Counted from the stretch's first letter, positions 32,712 to 41,706 are shown. The stretch: 64,000 bases of DNA from Chitinophaga pinensis (GCA_943324745.2 CALPMT020000006.1:47794-111793), one strand, 5' to 3'. Translations and numbers: made by a program. The notes: generated by a model not told the origin, from the letters alone.

Positions 32712-34043
32712 CCTTTCTCGTTTCTCCCCCCCTTGTAAATCCTTATCAAATGCCATACATGCATTACGAACAAATGGAATTCCTGCTTCTGTTATTAGTA
32801 GTTTATTCCCATCAAAAACAACCAGACCATCTGCTTCCATCTCTCGCAATCTAACTTTTACTTGCTCTAAAAACGTCTTATCATTTACTACAGTTTCAAA
32901 ATGACACATCAAATCCAATATGTGTCGACGAATAACCAAATCTTCTTGACTCAAAACATGTCCTCTAAAAACTGGAAGTTCACCATTCATCACACGCTCT
33001 TGGTATGCTTCAACTGTTTTTTCATTTTGCGCAAAACCAAACCAACTATCTGAAATAGAAGACATTCCTAAACCTATCATCATCGGTGTATGTTGGGTAG
33101 TATATCCCATAAAATTTCGATGCAACGTTTTATTTTTCATAGCCATTGCCAATGAATCGTGTGGTAAAGCAAAATGATCCATTCCTACTTCTAAATATCC
33201 TGCCTCCTCTAATAACGATTTTGCAACTTCATACAATGCTCGTTTTTCGCTATCCTGTGGTAAATCACTTTCGTCATACCCCCTCTGACCTACCCCTTTT
33301 ACCCAAGGAACGTGCGCATAACTATACAACGAAATACGATCCGGCATCAATAACAGTGTTTTGGCGACTGTATCCTTAACATCTGCTAATGTTTGTTTGG
33401 GTAATCCAAATACTAAATCATGACTGATGGAAGTATATCCGATTTCTTTCGCTTTTGCATGAACTTTAGCAACATTTTCAAAAGGCTGAATGCGATGTAT
33501 GGCTTGTTGAACTGTTGGACTATAATCCTGAATACCTAAACTCAACCGTTGAAAACCTAATCCATATAAAACAGCTAAATGTTCATCGGTTGTATTATTC
33601 GGATGAGCCTCAAAACTAAACTCAAACTCAGTAGGATGAACTGATGCCATCGATAACAAAGAAGAAATCAGACGTTTCAATGCTTCAGGACTAAAAAAAG
33701 TAGGTGTACCACCACCCAAATGCAATTCACGAATTACTGGTTTAAAATCCATTTTAGACAAATAAATCCGCCACTCTTCAATCACTGCATTGATATAAGG
33801 TGTTTCAAGCGAATGATTTTTAGTAATACGTTTATGACACCCGCAAAACGTACACAAGCTTTCACAAAAAGGTAAATGGATATAAAGACTAATCTCATTT
33901 GAACCAAAGGTCTCGTAATTTAGTTGAACTGAACCTAACCATTCATCCTGAGTTAATGTACTGTTTTTCCAAAAAGGAACAGTTGGATATGAGGTGTATC
34001 TTGGACCCGGAACGTTATATTTTTGAATCAATGTGTGTGACAT
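32691..34043 (-). CDS. hemN: Oxygen-independent coproporphyrinogen III oxidase
   Basis: 450 aa radical-SAM enzyme. RYTSYPTVPFW near the N-terminus and the cluster motif CESLCTFCGC (CxxxCxxC) are diagnostic of HemN, followed by LGGGTPTFFS. It converts coproporphyrinogen III to protoporphyrinogen IX without oxygen, providing heme for the nearby cbb3 oxidase. Full length for the family. Expression is probably controlled by the Crp/Fnr-type site at 34092-34103. Its 3' end lies inside a perfect 22-bp hairpin. Confidence 0.95.
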   Translation of the reverse strand: MSHTLIQKYNVPGPRYTSYPTVPFWKNSTLTQDEWLGSVQLNYETFGSNEISLYIHLPFCESLCTFCGCHKRITKNHSLETPYINAVIEEWRIYLSKMDFKPVIRELHLGGGTPTFFSPEALKRLISSLLSMASVHPTEFEFSFEAHPNNTTDEHLAVLYGLGFQRLSLGIQDYSPTVQQAIHRIQPFENVAKVHAKAKEIGYTSISHDLVFGLPKQTLADVKDTVAKTLLLMPDRISLYSYAHVPWVKGVGQRGYDESDLPQDSEKRALYEVAKSLLEEAGYLEVGMDHFALPHDSLAMAMKNKTLHRNFMGYTTQHTPMMIGLGMSSISDSWFGFAQNEKTVEAYQERVMNGELPVFRGHVLSQEDLVIRRHILDLMCHFETVVNDKTFLEQVKVRLREMEADGLVVFDGNKLLITEAGIPFVRNACMAFDKDLQGGEKRERMFSKTV

Positions 34044-34060
34044 ACGCGTTATTTAGTATA

Positions 34061-34103
34061 CAAGATTAAGCGGAAAATAAGAAATAAAATATGATATGGC
34101 TCA
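34061..34103 (-). promoter_or_regulatory. Crp/Fnr-type operator and promoter of hemN
   Basis: In the transcribed direction: TGAGCCATATCA (34103-34092), 23 bp, TAATCTTG (34068-34061), a 7/8 match to TAnnTTTG. Same dyad class and same spacing as the cco promoter at 23223-23265. Confidence 0.6.
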
Positions 34104-34263
34104 TATTTATAAGTAGAACCAAAAATTCTTTCTCGTACCAATGCCTCACTCTAAAAAGTACATAAATAAACATGTATAGGTGCACAACTAATTGAGAACA
34201 CAACATTTCTTCTTTTATTCTAATACTAACTTTATTTTTAACAAATTTTCACCTTGAAACAGT

Positions 34264-35555
34264 ATGAAAATAGCTATATCTCTTTGCTTTACTTTGTTTT
34301 TAACTTTTTGGTCTTTACACAGTTTAGCACAAGAAAAATTGATAAAACCAACATTGAAAGGTACCTTTTTTCGCTACTTCGAAAAGTCCATGAAAAAATG
34401 GCAAGGGTTAGATTCAGTTGCTTTTACCTATGATGCGCAAGGAAATAAAACTTCATTAAGTGAATTTACGGGTGATGATATTGTATATGCTACAACTCAA
34501 CGAAAATATACTTACAACTCTAAAAATCAAATTACTACCGAAAATTTATTTTTTTGGGACTACCACAATAACAAATGGTGTACAACTCCACAATCAAAAG
34601 TAACTTATACTTACAATAATATCGATAGCCTTACGAGTATACTTTACGAATCCAAAGATTCATTAGGTTGGTCAAACTCTTCCAAATGGGAGTATACCTA
34701 CGATTCAAACAATCATAAAATTCAAGAATTAGGATACATGTGGGATACATTAACAAATAGTTGGAGCAACAAAGGTTGTGTAAAATTTACAATGACTTAT
34801 GTAAACAACAGATTAACAAGTAAAACAAATTATGTGTGGGATTATAATAATAATCAACAAAAAATGGTCTCTAGAACCAATTACACGTATACTTCAAATG
34901 GTTTACTAGAAACCTCAAGTAATTTAGTGTGGGATGGTGTAAATACATGGCATAATTCCATGAAAGACTCATTAGTTTACGACATGAACAACCTGAAAAT
35001 TACAGAATATGGGTTTTCTTTTGATGATGTGAAAACAAAAGGTTGGAATAAAGTATATAAAAATGATTATACACTAAATGTAAACTATCAAATATCAAGT
35101 ATATTACAAACTTACTGGAATAGTAAAATCAATATGTTTTCAATCGATGTTAACACCAAGAAAAGTACCTATAACTATAACAAAGATCAACAAGTGACTT
35201 CAGTATACGATAAAATGTATGATACCATAAGAAAACAATTCACGGATTACAGTGAGCTGTATTTCTACTATGAAAAGACACTCGTAAATTAGGTGAATTA
35301 ACCTCTCTTGATCCAAAATCGATTACTGTTTTCCCAAATCCATTCATTGATAAAATTCAAGTTAAATCAACATTTAAACTTACAAATGATGCTAAAAGTA
35401 CCTTAGCAAATAATTTGGGAGAAACAATTCATGTTGAGTTAGAACGTAAAAATGAGGAGATAACTATTTACACAAATACATTAGAAAAATGAATATATTT
35501 CATTCATTTTAAACACAAAAGGCAATCTTACTTAACTAAAATAATTAAGATTTAA
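34264..35555 (+). pseudogene. Broken T9SS-exported YD-type protein (frameshift plus nonsense)
   Basis: The intact part (34264-35292, 342 aa) has a signal peptide (MKIAISLCFTLFLTFWSLHSLAQ) and repeats such as FTYDAQGNK, YTYDSNNHK and YTYTSNGLL. The frame stops at 35290. Another frame continues at once with RKLGELTSLDPKSITVFPNPF, a type A sorting domain. One added A in the AAAA run near 35272-35276 would join the two frames. A second lesion is TGA at 35490-35492, where the family has Gly; after it the frame still reads IYFIHFKHKR...TKIIKI to a stop at 35553-35555. The body may still be made, but it would not be anchored or exported by T9SS. Confidence 0.8.
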
Positions 35556-36450
35556 TAACGAAATTACTAGGAATGTTTGTTTTAAATGAAACCACTTTTC
35601 CAGACACAGGATGCTTAAACCCTAATTCTAAAGCATGTAGCCCTAATCGTCCAATAGGATTCGTTTTAGCACCATATTTCTTATCTCCTACTACTGGATG
35701 ACCAATTTCTTCCATGTGTACACGGATTTGGTTTTTACGACCTGTCTCTAACACAACTTCTAATAAGGAAGTATTTTTCTTGGTACCTATTACTTTATAA
35801 TGCGTAATGGATTCTTTTCCGTAAGTCGCATTTTTACTAGAGTGAACTTTCAATGCTTTACTTTCACGTAAATAAGAAGTAATAGTTCCTTCAGGTGTTT
35901 TCACTAATCCTTCTACCATCGCTAAATACTTACGGTGTTTAGTGTCGTCATTCCACGTATTTTGCAGCACATTTTTGATATCCATAGATTTTGCAAAAAC
36001 CAAAAGTCCAGAGGTCTCACGATCCAAACGATGAACAATAAAAATCTTTGCGTTTGGATCTTTCGTTTTTACATACGTACTCAAATATGCATACATGGTT
36101 TTACGCTTCTCTTTATCTGTTCCCATGGTCAATAAACCCTCCGGCTTGTTTACCACAAGGATTGAAGCGTCTTCAAAAGCTATATCTAATTTAATCGGAA
36201 TTTCAATCGCTTTTTCTGCTTTCTTACCAAAAGTAACTGTATCCCCTGACTTCAAGGTAAAATTCACGTGCGTTTGACCAATACCATTTACAGATATCAA
36301 CTGATTTTTTAAGATCAATTTTAACGCAGTACGTGCCTTATGCGGCATCGCTTCACTCAAAAAAGCAAACAAGGTATGATCTTTCGAAACTTTAAAATTT
36401 TGTATGCTTGGAGCTGCTCCTTTTGGAGTAATCTTTTTACGTATTGCCAT
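35545..36450 (-). CDS. RluA-family 23S rRNA pseudouridine synthase
   Basis: 301 aa. An N-terminal S4-like RNA-binding region (KARTALKLILKNQLISVNG), then a catalytic domain with NKPEGLLTMG and the active-site motif HRLDRETSGLLVFAK, and near the end GRKNQIRVHMEEIGHPVVGD. It isomerises uridines in rRNA (RluC/RluD type; the exact target cannot be decided). Its 3' end overlaps the pseudogene tail by 11 bp on the opposite strand. Confidence 0.92.
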   Translation of the reverse strand: MAIRKKITPKGAAPSIQNFKVSKDHTLFAFLSEAMPHKARTALKLILKNQLISVNGIGQTHVNFTLKSGDTVTFGKKAEKAIEIPIKLDIAFEDASILVVNKPEGLLTMGTDKEKRKTMYAYLSTYVKTKDPNAKIFIVHRLDRETSGLLVFAKSMDIKNVLQNTWNDDTKHRKYLAMVEGLVKTPEGTITSYLRESKALKVHSSKNATYGKESITHYKVIGTKKNTSLLEVVLETGRKNQIRVHMEEIGHPVVGDKKYGAKTNPIGRLGLHALELGFKHPVSGKVVSFKTNIPSNFVIKS

Positions 36451-36462
36451 AATGTCTAATTC

Positions 36463-37110
36463 TTATCTTGAAAATGCATACTGGAGAATATTTGCTCCCA
36501 TTTGCAATGCTTGTGTTCTTTTTTCTGGGGAATCGTTGTGCACCGTTGAATTCTCCCAACCATCCCCTAAATCGGTTTCATAGGTATATAAACATACCAA
36601 TTTACCTTTTACAATAATTCCATAAGCTTTGGGCGCTTTATCATCATGCTCGTGTATCTTAGGCAAACCATCAAAATCATATTTCTGATGAAAAATAGGA
36701 TGATTAAAAGGTAACTCAACTAAACCTTCATTTGGAAAAAGTTTGTTTAATTGTGAACGAATATAAGCATCCATTCCATAATTATCATCTACATGAAGAA
36801 ATCCTCCTCCCTGAAGATAGGTTCTTAAATTTTCTAATTCAGAAGCTGAAAACACCACGTTCCCATGACCGGTCATGTGGATAAATGGATATTGAAACAA
36901 ATCTTTACTTCCTACATCCACGTATGGAACTTCTGGATTGATTTTCATTTTCAAATTCAGATTACAAAAAGAAATCAAGTTTGGTAACGAAGTCGGGTTC
37001 GCATAATAATCACCACCACCATGGTATTTCAACACCGCTAATTGATAGGTGTATTGTGCTCCGACAAACGAAGAACAGAGTAACATGAATAAGATAAGAA
37101 ACTTACGCAT
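36463..37110 (-). CDS. DUF4159 domain secreted protein
   Basis: 215 aa with signal peptide (MRKFLILFMLLCSSFVGAQ). The mature part matches the DUF4159 pattern: LKYHGGGDYYANPTSLPNL, YPFIHMTGHGNVVFS, GGGFLHVDDNYGMDAYIRSQ and YTYETDLGDGWE. The fold resembles a class I glutamine-amidotransferase-like domain. Function unknown. It overlaps rsmE by 8 bp and belongs to the holA-rsmE transcript. Confidence 0.85.
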   Translation of the reverse strand: MRKFLILFMLLCSSFVGAQYTYQLAVLKYHGGGDYYANPTSLPNLISFCNLNLKMKINPEVPYVDVGSKDLFQYPFIHMTGHGNVVFSASELENLRTYLQGGGFLHVDDNYGMDAYIRSQLNKLFPNEGLVELPFNHPIFHQKYDFDGLPKIHEHDDKAPKAYGIIVKGKLVCLYTYETDLGDGWENSTVHNDSPEKRTQALQMGANILQYAFSR

Positions 37111-37801
37111 CGGCTATCATTTTAGCTTGTACACATGCGTATAGTCCTGCTGTTTCCGTACGCAAACGCGTATTCCCTAACACAACAAAATCAAACCCAT
37201 TCGTTTTCGCAGCTGCTATTTCTTTGGAGGAAAAATCGCCTTCGGGTCCTACGAGAATAGGATAATTACTTGCTTTACAAACCGTTTGCAAGGACTTTTT
37301 CTCCCCTTCTTCGCAATGCGCCAAAGCACCTTGCGTATGTTGTTTCATAAATTCAGAAAAAGAAACTACAGCATTTAATTTGGGAATAAACGTTCGTTTC
37401 GATTGTTTCATTGCTGAAATCAAAATTTTCTCCAAACGTTCCGTTTTCACGATTTTTCGTTCTGAATGGTCGCAAATTAGCAAGGTCAATTCCGTCATTC
37501 CAATTTCCGTTGCCTTCTCTACAAACCATTCTATACGATCCATATTTTTAGTTGGAGCAATCGCAATATGTACTTCGTGCGTTGGTTTTGTATCGTGTGT
37601 TACAGCGATAATCTGTAACAAGCATTTTTTTGGACTATCTTCTTCGATACGTGCATGATACACACCGCCTACCCCATCCAACAAACTTACCTCATCGTTC
37701 ATTTTCAAACGCAAGACACGGCATGCATGTTTGGATTCATCCTCCGATAAATAAATCGATTTTGTAGTTGGAGTTAGTGCTGGAACGTAGAATAAATGCA
37801 T
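37103..37801 (-). CDS. rsmE: 16S rRNA m3U1498 methyltransferase
   Basis: 232 aa. Shows the RsmE SPOUT features: an N-terminal PUA-like part (SKHACRVLRLKMNDEVSLLDG), IEWFVEKATEIGMTEL, and a C-terminal knot with VGPEGDFSSKEI and LGNTRLRTETAGLYA. It methylates U1498 of 16S rRNA with SAM as donor. The next gene, holA, ends 1 bp upstream, so the two are co-transcribed. Confidence 0.95.
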   Translation of the reverse strand: MHLFYVPALTPTTKSIYLSEDESKHACRVLRLKMNDEVSLLDGVGGVYHARIEEDSPKKCLLQIIAVTHDTKPTHEVHIAIAPTKNMDRIEWFVEKATEIGMTELTLLICDHSERKIVKTERLEKILISAMKQSKRTFIPKLNAVVSFSEFMKQHTQGALAHCEEGEKKSLQTVCKASNYPILVGPEGDFSSKEIAAAKTNGFDFVVLGNTRLRTETAGLYACVQAKMIADA

Positions 37802-37802
37802 C

Positions 37803-38801
37803 TTAATGAATTAATTTAAACATCATTTCTTCCATTAACTGTGCTTCTGTAAAATTCGAATTATTGATTCCTTTCGACTTTAAGTCGTATTCGTGTAAGA
37901 CTGAAATATTCGCAGCGACTTTTTTAGGATTATACATACGTGCATTTTTTAATAATTCACCTGCCACAAAAGGATGTACTTTCACGGATTGCGCAATACC
38001 ATTCTGTGATTTATCGGTTGCGAAATGTACCCGCATCAGTTGACTAAAAAAGGTGTAACACGATGAAATTACTACCACCAATGGCCCCGATTTTGGATTG
38101 TTTTTAAAGTAATGAATGATTTGCATTGCTTTATAAAAATCCTTGTCCCCAAGCGCCTTGGTCATCTCAAACACATTGTAATCTTTGGAAATACCAATAT
38201 TCTCCTCGATGTGCACCTCATTAATCGTCGTTCCTTTCTCTAACAAAATGGCCAACTTATCTAATTCATTGGTAATTCTCGCAAGGTCATTCCCTAAAAA
38301 GTCGGCAAGTAACATACTTGCTTTAGAAGTAATCTTGTAATCGGTTGTTGCTAAGTATTTCGTGATCCAATCGACCAATTGATAATCGCGGACTTTATCC
38401 GAAACGAACACCTCTCCTACTTTCGGGATGTTTTTCACAAACTTTTTGCGGGCATCCACCTTTTTGTATTTGTGCGCCAACACTAATACAGTAGTCGGAT
38501 TTGGGTTTTCAAGGTAACTCTCCAACTTATCGATGTCTTTTAAGTCCTGTGCTTCACGGACAATTACCAAACGACGTTCCGCCATCATAGGATAACCTTT
38601 AGCCTCCGAAATAATTGCTAGTACATCCGCGTCCTTTCCATACACCACCGTTTCATTAAAGTCACGTTCGTGATCTTCGAGTACCTGTAATTGAATCTCT
38701 TTGGTTAATACATCAATGTAATAAGGCTCCTCTCCATGCAATAAATACACCGGCTTAAAATCCTTATTCTTGATGGCTTGTAAAAGCGACTTGAAATCCA
38801 T
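37803..38801 (-). CDS. holA: DNA polymerase III subunit delta
   Basis: 332 aa. PVYLLHGEEPYYIDVLTKEI at the N-terminus and the AAA+-like module that follows (RRLVIVREAQDLKDIDKLE) are typical of HolA, the clamp-loader subunit that opens the beta clamp. First gene of a leftward set holA-rsmE-DUF4159. In many Bacteroidota, as I recall, its divergent neighbour is the HsdR-N-like gene; here an AlbA_2 gene lies between. Confidence 0.92.
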   Translation of the reverse strand: MDFKSLLQAIKNKDFKPVYLLHGEEPYYIDVLTKEIQLQVLEDHERDFNETVVYGKDADVLAIISEAKGYPMMAERRLVIVREAQDLKDIDKLESYLENPNPTTVLVLAHKYKKVDARKKFVKNIPKVGEVFVSDKVRDYQLVDWITKYLATTDYKITSKASMLLADFLGNDLARITNELDKLAILLEKGTTINEVHIEENIGISKDYNVFEMTKALGDKDFYKAMQIIHYFKNNPKSGPLVVVISSCYTFFSQLMRVHFATDKSQNGIAQSVKVHPFVAGELLKNARMYNPKKVAANISVLHEYDLKSKGINNSNFTEAQLMEEMMFKLIH

Positions 38802-39414
38802 AAATCAAAGATAAGAAAAGAATGTGGAATTAGGAATTATAGGGTATGGGTTATTGAATTAGAGAATGTTGAATTGTGATCTTTATGCATAAGCAAGTGT
38901 GCTATTACAACTTTATTTTTTGGCGATGCAAAGGGGGAAAACTACTTCTTTCCTAGAAATAGCAAGGGAAATTTTCGAATTCCACTTCTTTTTTGAAGTT
39001 TTTAACCCAATTAAAGCTGAAAGTTGTATTTGTTCTTTGAACACAAAAAAACACTTCGTAAAAAATAAAAAACTACCCAGAAAAAATCACAAAAAACTAC
39101 CCAGAAAAACTACCCAGAAAAAAATGTAAAACACTTACTTTCTCAAAAAAAATAATCAAAAAAAATAGCTTATAAATCAAAAAGTTAAGGCTATAAAATT
39201 CATAAACTAAGAATATTTATCATCCTTAAAACGAAATAAAAATTCAAAAAAATTCTATGTAATAAAAAAATAAAAACTACCCAGAAAAACTACCCAGAAG
39301 TATCGTCGAAGGACATCCAGATAAACTTGAACTAAAAAACGAATCAAACCTATTTTCAATGGATTTAATCAGCAAAACTTTTAAAACATTCTAAATTTCA
39401 TTAACTTTACTTGA
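38802..39414. other. Intergenic region with 13-bp ACTACCCAG repeats
   Basis: 613 bp, very AT-rich. ACTACCCAGAAAA units occur at 39072, 39096, 39109, 39276 and 39289; the same repeat encodes the linker of the following gene. A 76-codon open frame (38899-39129) ends in residues resembling that linker (KKLPRK, RKTTQK), because it runs through the repeat. It may be the remnant of a second gene copy, but its N-terminal part is not recognisable. Confidence 0.6.
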
Positions 39415-40854
39415 ATGACAGCTGAACAATTACTACATATTATTCAACATGGAGAAGGAATTAATGTTGAATTAAAAACGTCAAAAGAAAAATTAAACAA
39501 AGATACTTTTGATTCGATTTGTGCATTTTTAAACAGAACTGGAGGCTATTTAATTCTCGGTGTTACTGACAAAAAAGAAATTATCGGGATTGAAGAAAAT
39601 GCCATTCAACCAATTCTTGATACCATTGCGAAAAATGCCAACAATCCACAAAAACTAAATCCTACCTACTATTTTTCACCCGAAATAATAGAATTAGAAT
39701 CTAAAAAATTAATTGTTTTTTATATTCCTGAAAGTTCTCAAGTCCATAGCACATCTGGAAAAATATTTGACAGAAATGAAGACGGCGATTTCAACATTAC
39801 GCATAATTCAGATCTTGTAACACAACTTTATTTACGTAAGCAAAAAACATACTCTGAAAATCAAGTATTTCCTTTTGCAACCATAGAAGATTTCAAACCC
39901 GAACTTTTTGAAAAAGTTAGGTCCTTAGTAAAAAACCAAAAACCTAACCACCCTTGGATTAGTTTAAGTAATGAGGACATACTGAAATCCGCAGGATTAT
40001 ACAAAAGAGATATCCAAACTGGAAAATCAGGTTATACACTCGCTTCCATTCTGCTCCTTGGAAAAGATGATGTAATATTAAGTGCCTTACCACATCATAA
40101 AACAGATGCCATTCTACGAAAAGAAAATTTAGATCGCTACGACGACAGAGATGACATTAGAGTCAATCTCATTGAAAGTTACGAACGTCTAATAAATTTT
40201 GTATCGAAACATTTACCTGATAAATTTTACCAAGATGGAAATCAGCGTTTCAGTGTTCGAGATCATATATTCCGTGAAATAATTGGAAATATTTTAATTC
40301 ATAGAGAATTTGCAAATGGATTTCCTGCAAAATTAATCATTGAAAAAACAAGGTTAATTACAGAAAATTGGAATAAGCCACATGGACATGGAAATATCGA
40401 TCCTGCTAATTTTACACCCTATCCGAAAAATCCAATGATTGCAAATTTCTTTAAAGAAATTGGATGGGTAGATGAATTAGGTTCGGGTATAAGAAAAGTA
40501 CATAAATTTACTTCATTATACACACCTGGTACAAGCCCTGAATTTATTGAGGAAGATGTATTCAAAACTATCATTCCATTAACAAAAACTACCCAGAAAA
40601 ACTACCCAGAAAAACTACCCAGAAAAGAACCAAAAACTACCCAGAAAAACGGCCAAAAACTACCCAGAAAAACTACCCAGAAAATCATGGAAATTTTGCT
40701 TAAAAACCCGACCATCACACGAGAAAAAATGATGCTAGAATTAGGAGGTATTTCCGAAAATGGTGTCAAATACCACCTAAACAAATTAAAGAAAGAAGAG
40801 AAAATTATTCGAGTTGGATCAGACAGAAACGGATTTTGGAAAGTAATCTTATAA
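39415..40854 (+). CDS. AlbA_2/Schlafen-type ATP-binding regulator with winged helix
   Basis: 479 aa. N-terminal AlbA_2 domain (GEGINVELKTSKEKL, FLNRTGGYLILGVTD), a central part, and an HATPase_c_4 region (REIIGNILIHREFANGFPA, GWVDELGSGIRKV), then a linker encoded by 13-bp repeats (residues about 391-422, with TTQKNYPEKLPRK) and a C-terminal winged helix (NPTITREKMMLELGGISENG, VKYHLNKLKKEEKI). Such proteins are called predicted transcriptional regulators; some relatives are linked to mobile or defence regions. It appears to have inserted between holA and the HsdR-N-like gene. DNA target unknown. Confidence 0.8.
   Translation: MTAEQLLHIIQHGEGINVELKTSKEKLNKDTFDSICAFLNRTGGYLILGVTDKKEIIGIEENAIQPILDTIAKNANNPQKLNPTYYFSPEIIELESKKLIVFYIPESSQVHSTSGKIFDRNEDGDFNITHNSDLVTQLYLRKQKTYSENQVFPFATIEDFKPELFEKVRSLVKNQKPNHPWISLSNEDILKSAGLYKRDIQTGKSGYTLASILLLGKDDVILSALPHHKTDAILRKENLDRYDDRDDIRVNLIESYERLINFVSKHLPDKFYQDGNQRFSVRDHIFREIIGNILIHREFANGFPAKLIIEKTRLITENWNKPHGHGNIDPANFTPYPKNPMIANFFKEIGWVDELGSGIRKVHKFTSLYTPGTSPEFIEEDVFKTIIPLTKTTQKNYPEKLPRKEPKTTQKNGQKLPRKTTQKIMEILLKNPTITREKMMLELGGISENGVKYHLNKLKKEEKIIRVGSDRNGFWKVIL
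40589..40686 (+). repeat. 13-bp repeats coding the protein linker
   Basis: CTACCC starts at 40589, 40602, 40615, 40637, 40660 and 40673, with spacings of 13, 13, 22, 23 and 13 bp. Because 13 is not a multiple of 3, successive copies are read as TTQK, NYPEK and LPRK, all without stops. Confidence 0.9.
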
Positions 40855-40863
40855 CTAATTAAC

Positions 40864-41319
40864 ATGAATCTCACCGCCTTAAACCTTCCTCGCGCTCCTT
40901 TGCGACTTTCGCGTAAAAACGAAGTGATTTCGGTATTTTGTGTGGTTCGAAAAAAGAATCTAATACTTACCCCTGAGGAATGGGTGCGGCAACACATCAT
41001 CCATTATTTTATTCATCAGTTAATAACGCCTGTCGGACTCATTTCCTCTGAAGCAGGGATTAGGGTAAATACATTGGATCGACGCTGTGACATCTTGGTA
41101 TATGGCAACGATAAGAAAGTGAAAGTATTGGTAGAATGTAAAGCGCCGGAAATTCCAATCAATGAGAAAGTATTGCATCAAATTGCACAATACAATTCCA
41201 AAATACAAGCAGATTATTTATGGCTGAGTAATGGAATACAACATAAATTTTACTTAATAAATAAATCCGAGAATAATTTAGTAGAATTAGATGGTTTACC
41301 GAAATATAGTGAGATGTGA
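40864..41319 (+). CDS. HsdR N-terminal-like (HSDR_N_2) nuclease-fold protein
   Basis: 151 aa. The central region RRCDILVYGNDKKVKVLVEC followed by KAP has the Asp...Glu-x-Lys layout of the PD-(D/E)xK fold (ECK motif). Upstream VRQHIIHYFIHQLITP is typical of the N-terminal domain of type I restriction subunits. The helicase part and partner HsdM/HsdS genes are absent, so it is a stand-alone small protein. In Bacteroidota such genes often sit beside holA, which suggests a housekeeping DNA role. Function unproven. Confidence 0.8.
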   Translation: MNLTALNLPRAPLRLSRKNEVISVFCVVRKKNLILTPEEWVRQHIIHYFIHQLITPVGLISSEAGIRVNTLDRRCDILVYGNDKKVKVLVECKAPEIPINEKVLHQIAQYNSKIQADYLWLSNGIQHKFYLINKSENNLVELDGLPKYSEM

Positions 41320-41385
41320 TTCACCATTCAGAAATGAAGACAGTTCTTTCGTAGCGTATAGATTAAGATCCATTCAGTATATAAC

Positions 41386-41410
41386 AAAAAAGCCACCTTT
41401 CGGTGGCTTT
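41386..41410. terminator. Bidirectional terminator between converging genes
   Basis: AAAGCCACC / GGTGGCTTT with loop TTTC, and A-rich sequence before it, which reads as a T-run on the reverse strand. It serves the small Cys-rich gene (leftward) and possibly the HsdR-N-like gene. Confidence 0.9.
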
Positions 41411-41413
41411 GAA

Positions 41414-41677
41414 TTATTCAGCTTTTTTTCCTTTTGAACAACAAGAAGATTTTTTATCTTTCTTATCACATTTTTTTGCGTCTTTATCGCATTTTTTAGA
41501 ATCTTTATCACACTTCTTTTCGTCAGAAGCACAACATTTCTTTTTAGAATCTTTTTCGCTTCTCTTATCATCTTCTTGTGTTGTTTCTTTTTGATCAACA
41601 GAATTGAAAGCAAACACAGGTAAAGACACAGCACCCATCATTGCTACTACAGATAAACTTAAAATTAATTTTTTCAT
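41414..41677 (-). CDS. Small secreted Cys/Lys/Asp-rich protein
   Basis: 87 aa. Signal peptide (MKKLILSLSVVAMMGAVSLPVFA), then a very polar mature chain with seven Cys arranged as KKKCCASDEKKCD, KDSKKCDKDAKKCDK and KKSSCCSKGKK. Pairs and evenly spaced single Cys among Lys and Asp suggest metal binding (metallothionein-like) or a disulfide-linked peptide. No family recognised. It has its own terminator. Two overlapping frames here look like shadows, because only this one has a signal peptide. Confidence 0.7.
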   Translation of the reverse strand: MKKLILSLSVVAMMGAVSLPVFAFNSVDQKETTQEDDKRSEKDSKKKCCASDEKKCDKDSKKCDKDAKKCDKKDKKSSCCSKGKKAE

Positions 41678-41706
41678 ACGAATTGTTTTAGGTTATATAA
41701 ATATAA

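Noticed and set aside
38899..39129. 76-codon forward frame as a gene
   Set aside because: No recognisable domain, and its end is only the translated 13-bp repeat; kept as a possible remnant.
39072..39300. Short repeats as a CRISPR-like array
   Set aside because: Units are 13 bp with irregular or no spacers and match the coding linker of the next gene.
39415..41319. Type I restriction-modification or defence island
   Set aside because: Only an AlbA_2 regulator and an isolated HsdR-N-like domain are present; no helicase, HsdM, HsdS or other defence partner was seen.
41374..41634. Overlapping reverse frame with many Lys and Ile
   Set aside because: It is the shifted reading of the Cys-rich gene; no signal peptide and it reads through the terminator.
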